This document shows positions 53,794 to 63,665 of a stretch of DNA of 64,000 nucleotides, piece after piece. Position 1 is the stretch's first letter; each line of letters opens with the position of its first letter. The notes under the pieces were generated by a model that was not told where the DNA came from, did no database searches, and saw nothing but the letters and a program-made list of their open reading frames with translations. Source of the stretch: Agrococcus casei LMG 22410 (GTDB lineage: Bacteria > Actinomycetota > Actinomycetes > Actinomycetales > Microbacteriaceae); the NCBI RefSeq assembly GCF_900163565.1, contig NZ_FUHU01000043.1:82747-146746 (forward strand). The letters run 5' to 3'. The position numbers were made by a program, and so were the translations under genes.

Positions 53794-55055
53794 GCGAACA
53801 CCTTTCCCTCACCGCGGTAGGTGGGCCATTCTGCCACCACTGCACCGCCCTCGACCGCCTGCAGCGCATTCGCGTGCTCGCAGACCTCACCGCTCTTCGT
53901 GTGCCGCATCCATACTCTGTCGCCGATGCGCAGGCCCCGGGCGGCATTGCCTCGCAGCGGCGTCTGCACCTCGCCTGCGCCTTCGCGCGGCAGGTACTTC
54001 AGCCCGCCCGGATACACAGGCTGCGGCAGCCGATCGTCGGCAGCCGGCCCCGACGCGATCCAGCCTCCTCCGAAGCAGGTCACCACGTCATCGGCAGGCT
54101 TTCGCACCACGTCGAGCGCGAAGCCGACGGCAGGCTGGGGCGTGAATCCCGCGTAGGTGTCGAACAGGTGCGGCCCGAAGAAGCCGCTGCCGGCTGCCAC
54201 ATCGGTCACCGCAGTCTCGCTGGCTGTCGACTCGATCGAGCCGGTTCCGCCGCCGTTGACGAACTCGAGGTCTGCGATCTCGCGAATCAGCCGCACTGTC
54301 TCGCCGCGCCGTTCGCGCAGCTCTGCCGCCGAGAGCCGCTGCATGCGCGGCAGCATCTGCGCCATGACGGCGTTCTTGGGCTTGTCGCCGACGCCCGCGA
54401 TCTGCGCCTCGTACGCCATCAGCCCCACAAGCCTGAAGCCCGGCCGGGCCACAACTGCTTCTGCGAGCGCGCGGGCATCCTGCGGCGAGTGCACCGGCGA
54501 CCGGAACACCCCGATGTGCCCGAGCGGCCCCTTCCACGATGCGTCGAGGTCGATCGCCACTCTGATCTCGCGGCGCCCGCTCGGCGGCACGACGCTGTCG
54601 ATGAAGTCGAGGTGGTCGACCGAGTCGATCATGACCGTGACGCGCGCAGCAGCAGTCTCGTTGCCTGCGAGCTCGCGGTACGCGGTCCTGTCGGTCTGCG
54701 GATACGCCACCAGCAGGTCGTCGAACTCGTCGCTCAGCCAGATCGCCTCGGCGAGCGAGAACGCCAGGATGCCCTGCGTCCAGTCCTCGCGGTCGAGGCG
54801 CCGCAGCACATCGCGCACGCGTATCGACTTCGAGGCGACCCTGATGGGGGTTCCGGATGCGCGAGCCCGGATCGAGGCGGCATTGGCTTCCAGCGCCTCG
54901 ACAGAGATCGCTGCGACCGGCGCCGGCAGATGCTCTGTCGCAAGCTGCAGTGCACGCCAGTGCTGCGAGCAGCCAATGTCGGCGCCTCGAACGCCCCTGT
55001 GTGATTCGATGCTGTGCGCCTCGGTGCCGTGCGAGTCGATGCCGTGCGAGTCCAT
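53790..55055 (-). CDS. PLP-dependent amino acid deaminase/aldolase (D-threonine aldolase-like)
   Basis: A 421-residue type III-fold PLP enzyme. The alanine racemase N-terminal barrel includes PIRVASKSIRVRDVLRR (lysine near residue 75 binds PLP), VMIDSVDHLDF, EFVNGGGTGS and a metal-related C-terminal domain with GDRVWMRHTKSGEVCEH (His and Cys ligands, as in D-threonine aldolase and D-serine dehydratase DSD1). The first 20 residues are a 5-residue histidine-rich repeat. It is cotranslated with the lactone oxidase gene, an arrangement known in mycobacteria. A TetR-type regulator precedes it. Confidence 0.82.
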   Translation of the reverse strand: MDSHGIDSHGTEAHSIESHRGVRGADIGCSQHWRALQLATEHLPAPVAAISVEALEANAASIRARASGTPIRVASKSIRVRDVLRRLDREDWTQGILAFSLAEAIWLSDEFDDLLVAYPQTDRTAYRELAGNETAAARVTVMIDSVDHLDFIDSVVPPSGRREIRVAIDLDASWKGPLGHIGVFRSPVHSPQDARALAEAVVARPGFRLVGLMAYEAQIAGVGDKPKNAVMAQMLPRMQRLSAAELRERRGETVRLIREIADLEFVNGGGTGSIESTASETAVTDVAAGSGFFGPHLFDTYAGFTPQPAVGFALDVVRKPADDVVTCFGGGWIASGPAADDRLPQPVYPGGLKYLPREGAGEVQTPLRGNAARGLRIGDRVWMRHTKSGEVCEHANALQAVEGGAVVAEWPTYRGEGKVFA

Positions 55056-55059
55056 GCCG
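55003..55059. repeat. 15-bp tandem repeat at the 5' end of the aldolase gene
   Basis: Almost four units of GAGTCGATGCCGTGC-type, spanning the start codon. They encode DSHGI-DSHGT-EAHSI-ESHRG on the minus strand. Confidence 0.8.
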
Positions 55060-55104
55060 ATATTCTGGCACTGTCGGCCGAGCTATGTGGGACTTGCGTC
55101 CAAC

Positions 55105-55713
55105 TCAGGCTGGGTCGACCGCGGCGAAGAAGCGATTGAAGCCGCTGAATAGCGGCGGAATCAGCTCATCGGGCTGAATCGCATCAGCATTGACGAGCAT
55201 GCCCTTCGAGGCGCCGTCGGTGACGATGAGCACCATGCGCGCAAGCGACCGCATGGGAATCAGCGCCGTGACGCCCAGCTGCTCCATGGCGTTCTCGAGG
55301 GCTCCGATCACAAGCTCTTCGTACGTCGACTGGAACTCTGCCGGCAGCGCGCGAAGCTCTTCGGTGCGGATGCTGTGCACGAACAGCTCGAGCTCGCCGA
55401 GCTCCTTCAGCGGCTCGGCGGCGGTGCCGCGGAACCACGACGTGACCATGCCGATGATCACGTCTTCCATCGTCGTGCCCTCAGGCAGCTCGGGAACTGC
55501 GAAGAAGCTGTCGTCTGCGCGCAGCAGCGGCCACACCTCGCGAACCGCCTCTTCGCGCGACTCGTAGACGTAGTGGAAGCTCGACAGCGGCATGCCGGCG
55601 CGGCCGGTGATGGCGCGGACAGTCGCCGCCTTCTCGCCCTCGGTCAGGATGATGTCTCGAGTCGCCTGCGCCAGCAAGCGACGGCGATCTGCACTGCGCA
55701 TCCGCGTTGACAA
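55105..55713 (-). CDS. TetR family transcriptional regulator
   Basis: A regulator of about 202 residues. N-terminal helix-turn-helix ATVRAITGRAGMPLSSFHYVY and a C-terminal helical ligand domain. I favour the TTG at 55713 because GGAGGG lies seven bases upstream; an ATG at 55701 is the alternative. It ends 49 bases before the aldolase-like gene on the same strand, so it may control that pair. Confidence 0.83.
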   Translation of the reverse strand: MSTRMRSADRRRLLAQATRDIILTEGEKAATVRAITGRAGMPLSSFHYVYESREEAVREVWPLLRADDSFFAVPELPEGTTMEDVIIGMVTSWFRGTAAEPLKELGELELFVHSIRTEELRALPAEFQSTYEELVIGALENAMEQLGVTALIPMRSLARMVLIVTDGASKGMLVNADAIQPDELIPPLFSGFNRFFAAVDPA

Positions 55714-55757
55714 GATTGCCCTCCTTGGCACCTGCTCACCGTGACTGGTGTCACGAG

Positions 55758-55831
55758 TGCCCCCGGTCGGACTCGAACCGACACTTGGAGGATTTTAAGT
55801 CCCCTGCCTCTGCCAATTGGGCTACGAGGGC
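55758..55831 (-). tRNA. tRNA-Leu-like, anticodon TAA, class I body
   Basis: The anticodon loop CTTAAAA gives TAA, the leucine UUA anticodon. Acceptor GCCCTCG pairs with CGGGGGC, T loop TTCGAGT, discriminator A. The variable loop is only five nucleotides (CAAGT), whereas leucine tRNAs are class II with a long variable arm. The CCA is not encoded. A tRNA gene is certain; the charging identity is not. Confidence 0.8.
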
Positions 55832-55844
55832 TGCTTCTGGCCGA

Positions 55845-57245
55845 TCAGGCCTTGGCGTCTCCCTTCGGCGCTGCATCTGCCTTGGCTGCTTCATCGGCCT
55901 TGGGAGCCTCTTCGACCTTCGGCTTAGGGCGCGAAGCGTACGTCTCGAAGAATACGCGCGGCTCGAGCACGTGCTCGGTCGGCGCAATGTCGCGGCCGAG
56001 GAACTGGTTGTTGATCCAGCCGGAGAACACGCGTGCCTTGCGCTCGAACATGGGCATTGCCATGCCGTGGTAGACGCGGTGCGCCATCCATGCCATCCAG
56101 CCCTTGAGCTTGAACTTGCCGCTCTGGAACACGCCGTTGCCGATGCCGAGGCCAGCGACTGCGCCCTGGTTCGCGTGGTTGTACTCGATGGGCTGCTCAG
56201 CACGGAGCACGGCCACGATGTTCTTCGCCATGAGCTTGCCCTGACGAACGGCGTGCTGTGCGTTCGGCACGCAGAAGCCGCCAGGCCCCGGCGTCTTCGA
56301 GATGTCGGGAACAGCCGAGACGTCGCCTGCCGTCCAGGCGTCGGGCACCACGGTGCCGTCCTCTGCGATCTGCAGCGTCGGAAGCGCCGTGAGGCGGCCG
56401 CGCTCGTCGATCGGGAAGTCGGTGGTGCGAACCATCGGGTTCGCCATGACGCCGGCGGTCCAGACGATGATGTCGCTCTTGAACTCTTCGCCGGTCGAGA
56501 GCTGCACGACCTTGTCTTCTGCGTTCTGCAGCTGCGTGTTCAGGTGCACGTTGACGAAGCGGCGCTCGAGGTCCTGGACGACCCACTCGGCCATGCCCTC
56601 ACTGACCTCGGGCATGATGCGGCCCATGGCCTCGACGAGGTGGAAGTGCGTGTCGTCGATCGTGATCTGCGGGTAGTACTCGATCAGGCTGGTCGCGAGC
56701 GAGCGCATCTCGGCGATCGTCTCGATGCCTGCGAAGCCGCCGCCGACGACGGTGAAGGTGAGCAGCGCCTCGCGCTCGGGGCTGTCGACAGGCAGCGCTG
56801 CGGCGCGCGCGAAGTTGCCGATCAGGCGGTCGCGAACGTACACGGCCTCTTCGATCGATTTCATGCCGATGGCGTGGTCTGCGACGCCCGGAATCGGGAA
56901 CGTGCGCGAGACCGAGCCGGCCGTCATGACGATGACGTCGTACTCTTCAACCCAGGCCTCGCCGGTCTCGGGGGTGATCTCAGCTGTCTTGGCGCTGTGG
57001 TCGACCTTCGTGACGCGACCGCCGACGACCTCTGTCGCCTTGAGGTGGCGGCGCAGCGACACGACGGAGTGGCGCGGATCGATGGATCCGGCTGCGACCT
57101 CAGGCAGGAACGGCAGGTAGGTCATGTACGGGTTGGGGTCGACGACAGTGATCGACGCCTCCGACGGCTTCAGCATGCGCTCGAGTCCGCGGGCGGTGTA
57201 AAAGCCGGCGTAGCCGCCGCCGACGATCAGAATTTTGACAGCCAA
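55845..57245 (-). CDS. ndh: Type II NADH dehydrogenase (NAD(P)/FAD-dependent oxidoreductase)
   Basis: A 466-residue membrane-associated flavoprotein feeding electrons from NADH into the quinone pool without proton pumping. KILIVGGGYAGFYTA at the N-terminus binds FAD, VVGGGFAGIETIAEM near 165 binds NADH, VWTAGVMANP near 265 and AGDVSAVPD near 315 follow. The last 30 residues are a Lys/Ala/Glu/Pro tail. Start TTG at 57245, with AAGGA nine bases before. Followed downstream by the UAA tRNA. Confidence 0.93.
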   Translation of the reverse strand: MAVKILIVGGGYAGFYTARGLERMLKPSEASITVVDPNPYMTYLPFLPEVAAGSIDPRHSVVSLRRHLKATEVVGGRVTKVDHSAKTAEITPETGEAWVEEYDVIVMTAGSVSRTFPIPGVADHAIGMKSIEEAVYVRDRLIGNFARAAALPVDSPEREALLTFTVVGGGFAGIETIAEMRSLATSLIEYYPQITIDDTHFHLVEAMGRIMPEVSEGMAEWVVQDLERRFVNVHLNTQLQNAEDKVVQLSTGEEFKSDIIVWTAGVMANPMVRTTDFPIDERGRLTALPTLQIAEDGTVVPDAWTAGDVSAVPDISKTPGPGGFCVPNAQHAVRQGKLMAKNIVAVLRAEQPIEYNHANQGAVAGLGIGNGVFQSGKFKLKGWMAWMAHRVYHGMAMPMFERKARVFSGWINNQFLGRDIAPTEHVLEPRVFFETYASRPKPKVEEAPKADEAAKADAAPKGDAKA

Positions 57246-57287
57246 AATCGGGTCCTTACATAGCTGAGTGGAAAGTCCTCAGCGAGT

Positions 57288-57785
57288 CTACCCCTCTTGC
57301 GTCACCAGGATGCGCTTCTGCCAGTCCCAGCCCATCCACTCGAGTGCGGTGTCGCCGATGGGGTTCACGCCGCGACCCGTTGCGAGCGAGTGCCCGATGA
57401 GTGCATGCACGCACTTGACCCGGGTGGGCATCCCGCCGGCTGAGACGCCCGCGACCTCTTCTACGTGCCCGTGCACGTCGCGGTCGGCGATGTAGGCCTC
57501 GTGTGCGCGCTGGTAGGCGGCTGCAACGGGCTCGCTCTCGAGCAGCTCTGCAAGCTCGGCCATGCGTCCCGCCGCCTCGATGCGCGATGCGGCGATCGTG
57601 AGCTCGGGGTGGGTGAGGTAGTAGAAGGTCGGAAACGGCGAGCCGTCGGGAAGCCTCGGCTGCGTTGCGACGACCGCCGGCGACTCGTCGCCGTAGCGGG
57701 CTGCAACGCCCACGACGCCGCGCAGCTCGCGCCCCAGCTGCTCGCGCATGATCTCGGTGTCGCGCTCGGTTGCCGGCTCGATCAT
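57288..57785 (-). CDS. DUF501 family protein
   Basis: A 165-residue protein. RLPDGSPFPTFYYLTHPEL near residue 44 and RVKCVHALIGHSLATGRGVNPIGD near 122 are the family hallmarks, with a cysteine and histidines that could bind a metal. The family lies between ftsB and ppx or ndh in actinobacteria. Function unknown. ATGA overlap with the FtsB gene. Confidence 0.92.
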   Translation of the reverse strand: MIEPATERDTEIMREQLGRELRGVVGVAARYGDESPAVVATQPRLPDGSPFPTFYYLTHPELTIAASRIEAAGRMAELAELLESEPVAAAYQRAHEAYIADRDVHGHVEEVAGVSAGGMPTRVKCVHALIGHSLATGRGVNPIGDTALEWMGWDWQKRILVTQEG

Positions 57786-58264
57786 TCGCCCTCCACGATC
57801 ACGGATGTGTCTGCAAGCTCTTCCTGCGTCTGCTCGGTGACGCCGGCGATGATGATCGACTCGAGCCCCACTGTGGCCCAGTCGACGCTCTCCTGCGTGA
57901 GCGAGTCGGACGTGACCGATGTGTCGTCGAGCGTCTCGAGGCCCTCGCGGTCATCGAGCACGGTGAACGCCTGCTCACCGGGCATCACGTAGTAGAGCCG
58001 GTCGCGAGCCTGCGCCTGCACGTATGCGGGATCGCTCCAGTTCGCGACCTCCTGCTCGAGCTCGTCGATGTCGGCATTGACCTCGTCGAGGTCGCCCTGC
58101 AGCTCGTTGATGCGTGCATTCTGCTCGATCAGCAGCGAGATCGACGGCGACAGGGTGAACGCGCCGACGAGCACGAGCGCCACGACGGTGAGGAACAGCC
58201 ACGAGACGCGCAGCTGGCCCCTCGACTGCACCGCTTTGGTGCTCCCGGATGCCTTGTCTGCCAT
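57782..58264 (-). CDS. FtsB/DivIC family septum formation initiator
   Basis: A 160-residue bitopic membrane protein. A short cytoplasmic head, one helix (LFLTVVALVLVGAFTLSPSI), then a coiled coil (ISLLIEQNARINELQGDLDEVNADIDELEQEVANW), followed by the DivIC motif DRLYYVMPGEQ. It bridges the divisome's FtsQ and FtsL proteins in known systems. It lies between eno and DUF501. Confidence 0.92.
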   Translation of the reverse strand: MADKASGSTKAVQSRGQLRVSWLFLTVVALVLVGAFTLSPSISLLIEQNARINELQGDLDEVNADIDELEQEVANWSDPAYVQAQARDRLYYVMPGEQAFTVLDDREGLETLDDTSVTSDSLTQESVDWATVGLESIIIAGVTEQTQEELADTSVIVEGE

Positions 58265-58292
58265 GAGGATCAGCGTACCGGCTCATGACAGC

Positions 58293-58315
58293 GGGGCGCC
58301 CGAATCGGACGCCCC
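58293..58315. terminator. Hairpin between eno and ftsB
   Basis: GGGGCG pairs with CGCCCC around an 11-base loop. No T run follows on the minus strand, so it could be a partial terminator or an attenuator between eno and ftsB. Confidence 0.45.
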
Positions 58316-58337
58316 GTGTCTGTGTGAGCTGCGTGCA

Positions 58338-59711
<1,374 letters not shown>

Positions 59712-59727
59712 TCATCGAGGGCAGGCA

Positions 59728-60954
59728 TCAGTCGAGCGGCTTGACCTCGATCGCGCTGGCGTCCGTGCTCGGCGTCACGAATGCGAAGTGGGTCGCACCG
59801 GCTTCTGCAATCTGCGCCATGACCGACTTCATGTTGTTCGTCTGCTTTGCGATCACAACCCGCTTGCCCTCTGAGATGAGAGCGCGCTTCGCCTTGATGA
59901 GCGCATCCGCCGACGAGCGCTTGTCGACGATCAGGCCGATGGTCTCGATGCCGTCGTCTTCGAGCTCGACGAGGTCGACGAGCCGCTCGAAGCCCAGCGA
60001 GATGCCGGCGGCAGGAACATCGGTGCCCGAGAAGCGTCCGATCATGCCGTCGTAGCGGCCACCGCCGCCGATCGAATACGGCAAGTCGGGGTGGGCGATC
60101 TCGTAGATCGCACCGGTGTAGTAGCCCATGCCCCGCACGAGCGAGGGGTCGAACTCGATCCGCACGCCGCAATCCGCCTCAAGCAGCTCGCGCACGGTCG
60201 CCAGCTGGTCTTCGTCGATGCCGTCAGGCACGCTGCCCGCCGCCAGCTCGTTGATGATCTGCATCACCCGCGCGCCGTCGAGGCCCATCTCGGCAAGCTC
60301 GGCCGTCACGCCGTCCGCACCGATCTTGTCGAGCTTGTCGATGGCGATGAGCGCAGAATCCTGCTTGTCGGCTGGCACGGATGCGGCGTCGAGCACCGCA
60401 AACAGCACGCGCCGGTCGTTCACGCGGATGAACGCGCCGTCGAGACCGAGTCGCCCGAGCGCGTCGCCGGCCGCCGTCAGCAGCTCGAGCTCGGCGCCGA
60501 TGCCGGCTTCGCCGAGGATGTCGATGTCACACTGCATGAACTGGCGGAAGCGGCCCTTCTGCGGGCGCTCGGCGCGCCACACCGGAGCGATCTGCACAGC
60601 TCTGAACACAGGCGGCAGGCTTGCCCGGTTCGACGAGTGGAACCTGGCGAGCGGCACCGTCAGGTCGAAGCGCAGGCCGAGGTCGGCCAGGTCGATCGGG
60701 TCAGCAGCCTCGGCGAGGTCTTCGGCCGTGATGCCGCGCTTCATGACGCGGAACGTCAGCTTCTCGTTGTCGCCGCCAAGCCCCGAGTGCAGCCGTGCGA
60801 CGTCTTCGACGACGGGCGTCTCGATCTCGGCGAATCCGTGCGCGGCGAACGCCTCGCGGATCGTCGAGAGCACGCGCTCGCGACGGCGCTTCTGAGCGGG
60901 CAGGAAGTCGCGCATGCCGCGCGGGGGAACGACGTGAGTTGCCATGCCGTTCAT
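59728..60954 (-). CDS. hisS: Histidyl-tRNA synthetase
   Basis: A 408-residue class II synthetase. PRGMRDFLPAQKRRRERV near the start, motif 2 FRAVQIAPVWRAERPQKGRFRQF near 115, and the histidine-binding MGYYTGAIYEIA near 265 with GGGGRYD. The C-terminal anticodon domain follows. Start at ATG 60954 or 60945. It is 109 bases upstream of eno on the same strand. Confidence 0.96.
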   Translation of the reverse strand: MNGMATHVVPPRGMRDFLPAQKRRRERVLSTIREAFAAHGFAEIETPVVEDVARLHSGLGGDNEKLTFRVMKRGITAEDLAEAADPIDLADLGLRFDLTVPLARFHSSNRASLPPVFRAVQIAPVWRAERPQKGRFRQFMQCDIDILGEAGIGAELELLTAAGDALGRLGLDGAFIRVNDRRVLFAVLDAASVPADKQDSALIAIDKLDKIGADGVTAELAEMGLDGARVMQIINELAAGSVPDGIDEDQLATVRELLEADCGVRIEFDPSLVRGMGYYTGAIYEIAHPDLPYSIGGGGRYDGMIGRFSGTDVPAAGISLGFERLVDLVELEDDGIETIGLIVDKRSSADALIKAKRALISEGKRVVIAKQTNNMKSVMAQIAEAGATHFAFVTPSTDASAIEVKPLD

Positions 60955-61051
60955 TCTTTCATTGCGGAGCACTTCGAGATGACAGTCGCTTCGCTTGCCC
61001 GCAAATGGCCGCGGCCTGTCATCGTGCTGCCGCAGCAGTGAGCCCCGGTGA

Positions 61052-61057
61052 GACAAT
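61052..61057 (+). promoter_or_regulatory. -10 element of leaderless Pr6Pr gene
   Basis: GACAAT (first base off the TANNNT pattern), six bases before the GTG at 61064. Confidence 0.35.
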
Positions 61058-61063
61058 GAGCGT

Positions 61064-61696
61064 GTGCTCTTCAACGACGACAGCCCGACCGTAGTCGCCT
61101 GGCGCACGATCGGCATTCTCGCGGCGCTGTTCGCCGAGGCCTGGAACATCGCCAACCTCACGGTCACCGGTGAGCGTGCCAGTGAGCACTTCGGCTACTT
61201 CACGGTGCACTCGAACATCCTGATCGCAGGAGTCTGGATCTGGATGCTGGTCCAGCCCCGCAGGCCTGCCTGGTTCGAGCAGCTGCGAGGGGCCGCCACC
61301 GCGTACATCGTGCTCACGGGACTCGTCTACGCGCTGCTCGTCGCGCAGCCCGAAGAGGTCTGGTCGTGGGACATCACGTTCACGAACCTCGCGCACCATC
61401 GCCTGCTGCCGGTTCTGGCGGCCGCCGACTGGCTGCTCGTGCGCTCTGCACAGCCGCTGCGCATCCGCCGTGCGTGGCTGTGGATGATCTACCCGATCGG
61501 ATACCTCATCTGCTGCTGGATTCGCTGGGGCATCGACGGCTGGGTGCCGTATCCGTTTCTCGACCCAGCCACCAACGGTGTGCTCGGTCTGATCCCATCG
61601 ACAGGCCAGGTGCTCATCGCGTTCATTGTGGGCATCTACGCCGTCGCGCTCATGTCGCGGGTTGCACATCCGCGAGTAGGGTCGGAGGATGTCTGA
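61064..61696 (+). CDS. Pr6Pr family membrane protein
   Basis: A 210-residue integral membrane protein with six helices, including HSNILIAGVWIWMLV and GYLICCWIRWGI segments and the conserved N (TNLAHH) typical of the Pr6Pr family. Function unknown. GTG start. Its end overlaps the DUF3054 gene by eight bases. Confidence 0.82.
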   Translation: MLFNDDSPTVVAWRTIGILAALFAEAWNIANLTVTGERASEHFGYFTVHSNILIAGVWIWMLVQPRRPAWFEQLRGAATAYIVLTGLVYALLVAQPEEVWSWDITFTNLAHHRLLPVLAAADWLLVRSAQPLRIRRAWLWMIYPIGYLICCWIRWGIDGWVPYPFLDPATNGVLGLIPSTGQVLIAFIVGIYAVALMSRVAHPRVGSEDV

Positions 61697-62102
61697 CACC
61701 GAACCTGCCGCACCGCGCGCTCACGTCGCGCTGGCCCTCGTGCTCGATGCCGCTCTCGTCGTGGTGTTCGCTGCCATCGGCCGTGCCAGCCATGAGCGGG
61801 GCGTATTCGGTGACGGCGGCCTCGGTCTCGCGACGACCGCGTGGCCGTTTCTCGCCGCACTGGCCGTCGGGTGGGTCATCTGCCTCGGCTGGCGTCGCCC
61901 GTTGTCGATTGTGCGCACTGCCATGCCGGTGTGGGTTGTGACCGTCGCCGGCGGCATGCTGCTGCGTGCCGTGTCTGACCAGGGAACCGCCCTGCCATTC
62001 GTGATCGTCGCCACGGTGACACTGCTGGTGCTGCTGGTGGGGTGGCGGCTGATCGCCGCTGTCGTGCGACGGATGCGCGCTCGACCGACTGCACAGCGTT
62101 AG
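61689..62102 (+). CDS. DUF3054 family membrane protein
   Basis: A 137-residue protein with four helices and the DUF3054 features LDAALVVVFAAIGRASHERG near 20 and TAWPFLAALAVGWVI near 50. Function unknown. The ATG lies within the 3' end of the Pr6Pr gene. The stop overlaps a convergent gene by four bases. Confidence 0.87.
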   Translation: MSDTEPAAPRAHVALALVLDAALVVVFAAIGRASHERGVFGDGGLGLATTAWPFLAALAVGWVICLGWRRPLSIVRTAMPVWVVTVAGGMLLRAVSDQGTALPFVIVATVTLLVLLVGWRLIAAVVRRMRARPTAQR

Positions 62103-62911
62103 GGAGCGTCGCACCCCGGGTCAAGCGGAAAGTCGATGCAGTCCCCCCGCACCAGCCTGGTCTTGACCCAGTAGATGCTGACGGCTGCGTCACCCGTCTC
62201 GACCGTGACCGTGCCCTGCACCGGGACTTCTCTGCCGCCGACGTGCACCACTGCTGAGTACTCCACTGACGCGCTCACCACGTAGTCGCCGGTCTCGGTG
62301 TAGATGTGTGAGGTGTCGGTGGGCATCCACGGCTCGCCGTCGGCCCATGCATGACCTGGGGCTGTGTGGGTTTCGACCGTGCCGTCGCCATAGTCGACCG
62401 TGAACGAGACCAGCTGCCATGAGATTGTGACAGGGCGTCCCAGCACCGTGCCTGTGGACGTGTGCGCTTCGGCATCGGTGAACACATTCACCGGACGATT
62501 GACGATCCCCCACCCGTTCGGCTCGACGATGAGTTCTGAGGTCGAAGGCTGGAACTGCGCCACATCGCGCACCGTGATCACGACGGGATCCGTCGGAACC
62601 GTGTCGTCATACGGCTCGCGGTCAACCCACCGCTGAAACGCGCACTCACGCGGATCCGTGGCCGGGTCACAGCCGTAGTACGGGGCGTCGGGTGGGAGCT
62701 GGTCACTAGGGTCTGCAAACACGCCGTCGTCGTCTGACCCTGTGTCCGGCGGTGTTTGACAGTTGCCCTCCACGCCAACGACGACAGTGTCACCGATCAC
62801 GCCAACACCGGGGTCGTTCCAGCCCAAGCATTCGTTCGCCTGCGGCAACGGGAAACCGAGTGTGAACCCCGGACAGAATGCGACCGCAAGGGCGATTGCT
62901 ATGAACCGCAC
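62099..62911 (-). CDS. Secreted protein with PKD-like domain, unknown
   Basis: A 270-residue exported protein. The hydrophobic N-terminus (MRFIAIALAVAFCPGFTLGF) is a plausible signal sequence. Residues 150-230 look like a PKD/Ig-like fold with VDYGDGTVETHTAPGHAW and a terminal HIYTETGDYVVSASVEYSA, the W/Y-D-G-D-G motif of PKD domains. Cysteines at the ends may pair. I cannot name a family. Its start overlaps the preceding lipoprotein gene by 13 bases, so both form an operon in the accessory tail of the window. Confidence 0.7.
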   Translation of the reverse strand: MRFIAIALAVAFCPGFTLGFPLPQANECLGWNDPGVGVIGDTVVVGVEGNCQTPPDTGSDDDGVFADPSDQLPPDAPYYGCDPATDPRECAFQRWVDREPYDDTVPTDPVVITVRDVAQFQPSTSELIVEPNGWGIVNRPVNVFTDAEAHTSTGTVLGRPVTISWQLVSFTVDYGDGTVETHTAPGHAWADGEPWMPTDTSHIYTETGDYVVSASVEYSAVVHVGGREVPVQGTVTVETGDAAVSIYWVKTRLVRGDCIDFPLDPGCDAP

Positions 62912-63495
62912 AGAGACTCACCGACCTTGTCTGTCTTCGTCTCGCTGTCGATCAGCAGCCTTGTCTCGTCAGGTGAAAGAAGCAGCGTTGCCGAACCGAC
63001 TGACGTGTCGGGAGCATCTTCGCGTTTGATGTCTGTTCCTTCGGCGTCAAAGTAGTCAGCAGTCGTGTTGTCCAGGCAGATGTTCACCTCAACAGCACCT
63101 TCGTCGCCGCTTTGCTGTTTCGCGAGCTCGACCCCAATGAGGCTCTGTGCACCTTCGATGTACGCACCATCCGGCAGGTGCACATCGAAGATGCCCTGAA
63201 TGGTGTCGCGGTAGTTCGCGGTTGTCCACTCATCGAGAGCCAAGTAGTTGTCGCTTCCAGACGCGCGCATCTCCTCCACGTCATCAAGCCAGCCCTGGTA
63301 GGAGCGGCGGGCTTCAGCAAGCAACTCCTCATCGGACATCGCTTCGAGATCGAGCACCTCCGGCATCTCCGATGGCGGGGGCGTCGGCAGTTCCATCGTC
63401 TCGGAAGGCACGGTCGCATCTTCACCCGCACATCCGATCGCAGACACCGCAATCGTCGCCATCAACCCAGCCGCTGCCAAAGCTCTCCATCGCAT
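62899..63495 (-). CDS. Predicted lipoprotein, unknown
   Basis: A 198-residue lipoprotein starting at ATG 63495 with a basic head, hydrophobic stretch LAAAGLMATIAVSAIGC (lipobox SAIGC) and an acidic mature part. The mature part has a Pro/Thr/Glu linker and a helical-plus-strand domain with SDEELLAEARRSYQGWLDDVEE and a late YFDAEGTDIKREDAP. Similar proteins accompany exported PKD-like proteins in actinobacterial accessory loci (from memory). No catalytic motif seen. Confidence 0.7.
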   Translation of the reverse strand: MRWRALAAAGLMATIAVSAIGCAGEDATVPSETMELPTPPPSEMPEVLDLEAMSDEELLAEARRSYQGWLDDVEEMRASGSDNYLALDEWTTANYRDTIQGIFDVHLPDGAYIEGAQSLIGVELAKQQSGDEGAVEVNICLDNTTADYFDAEGTDIKREDAPDTSVGSATLLLSPDETRLLIDSETKTDKVGESLCGS

Positions 63496-63535
63496 GCGCA
63501 CAGCGTACAAACGCAGCCCAAACCGCCGCAGAAGT

Positions 63536-63544
63536 TATCCACAA
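63536..63544 (+). promoter_or_regulatory. Single perfect DnaA box
   Basis: TTATCCACA matches the classical DnaA box. It lies in the 170-bp gap between the divergent lipoprotein gene and the truncated ORF. One box alone is not an origin. Confidence 0.4.
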
Positions 63545-63665
63545 GCACACCCGATATCACCCAATCTGCGGCAAATGCAGACCACCGGGCAGGTCATGTC
63601 ACAGGTCCCCCGTAGTGTCGAAGACAAGACGAAAACGCAGACAAACACTGGGGAGGTGGCACCGC

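Noticed and set aside
63536..63544. Replication origin
   Set aside because: Only one DnaA box was seen, with no AT-rich cluster and no dnaA/dnaN genes nearby.
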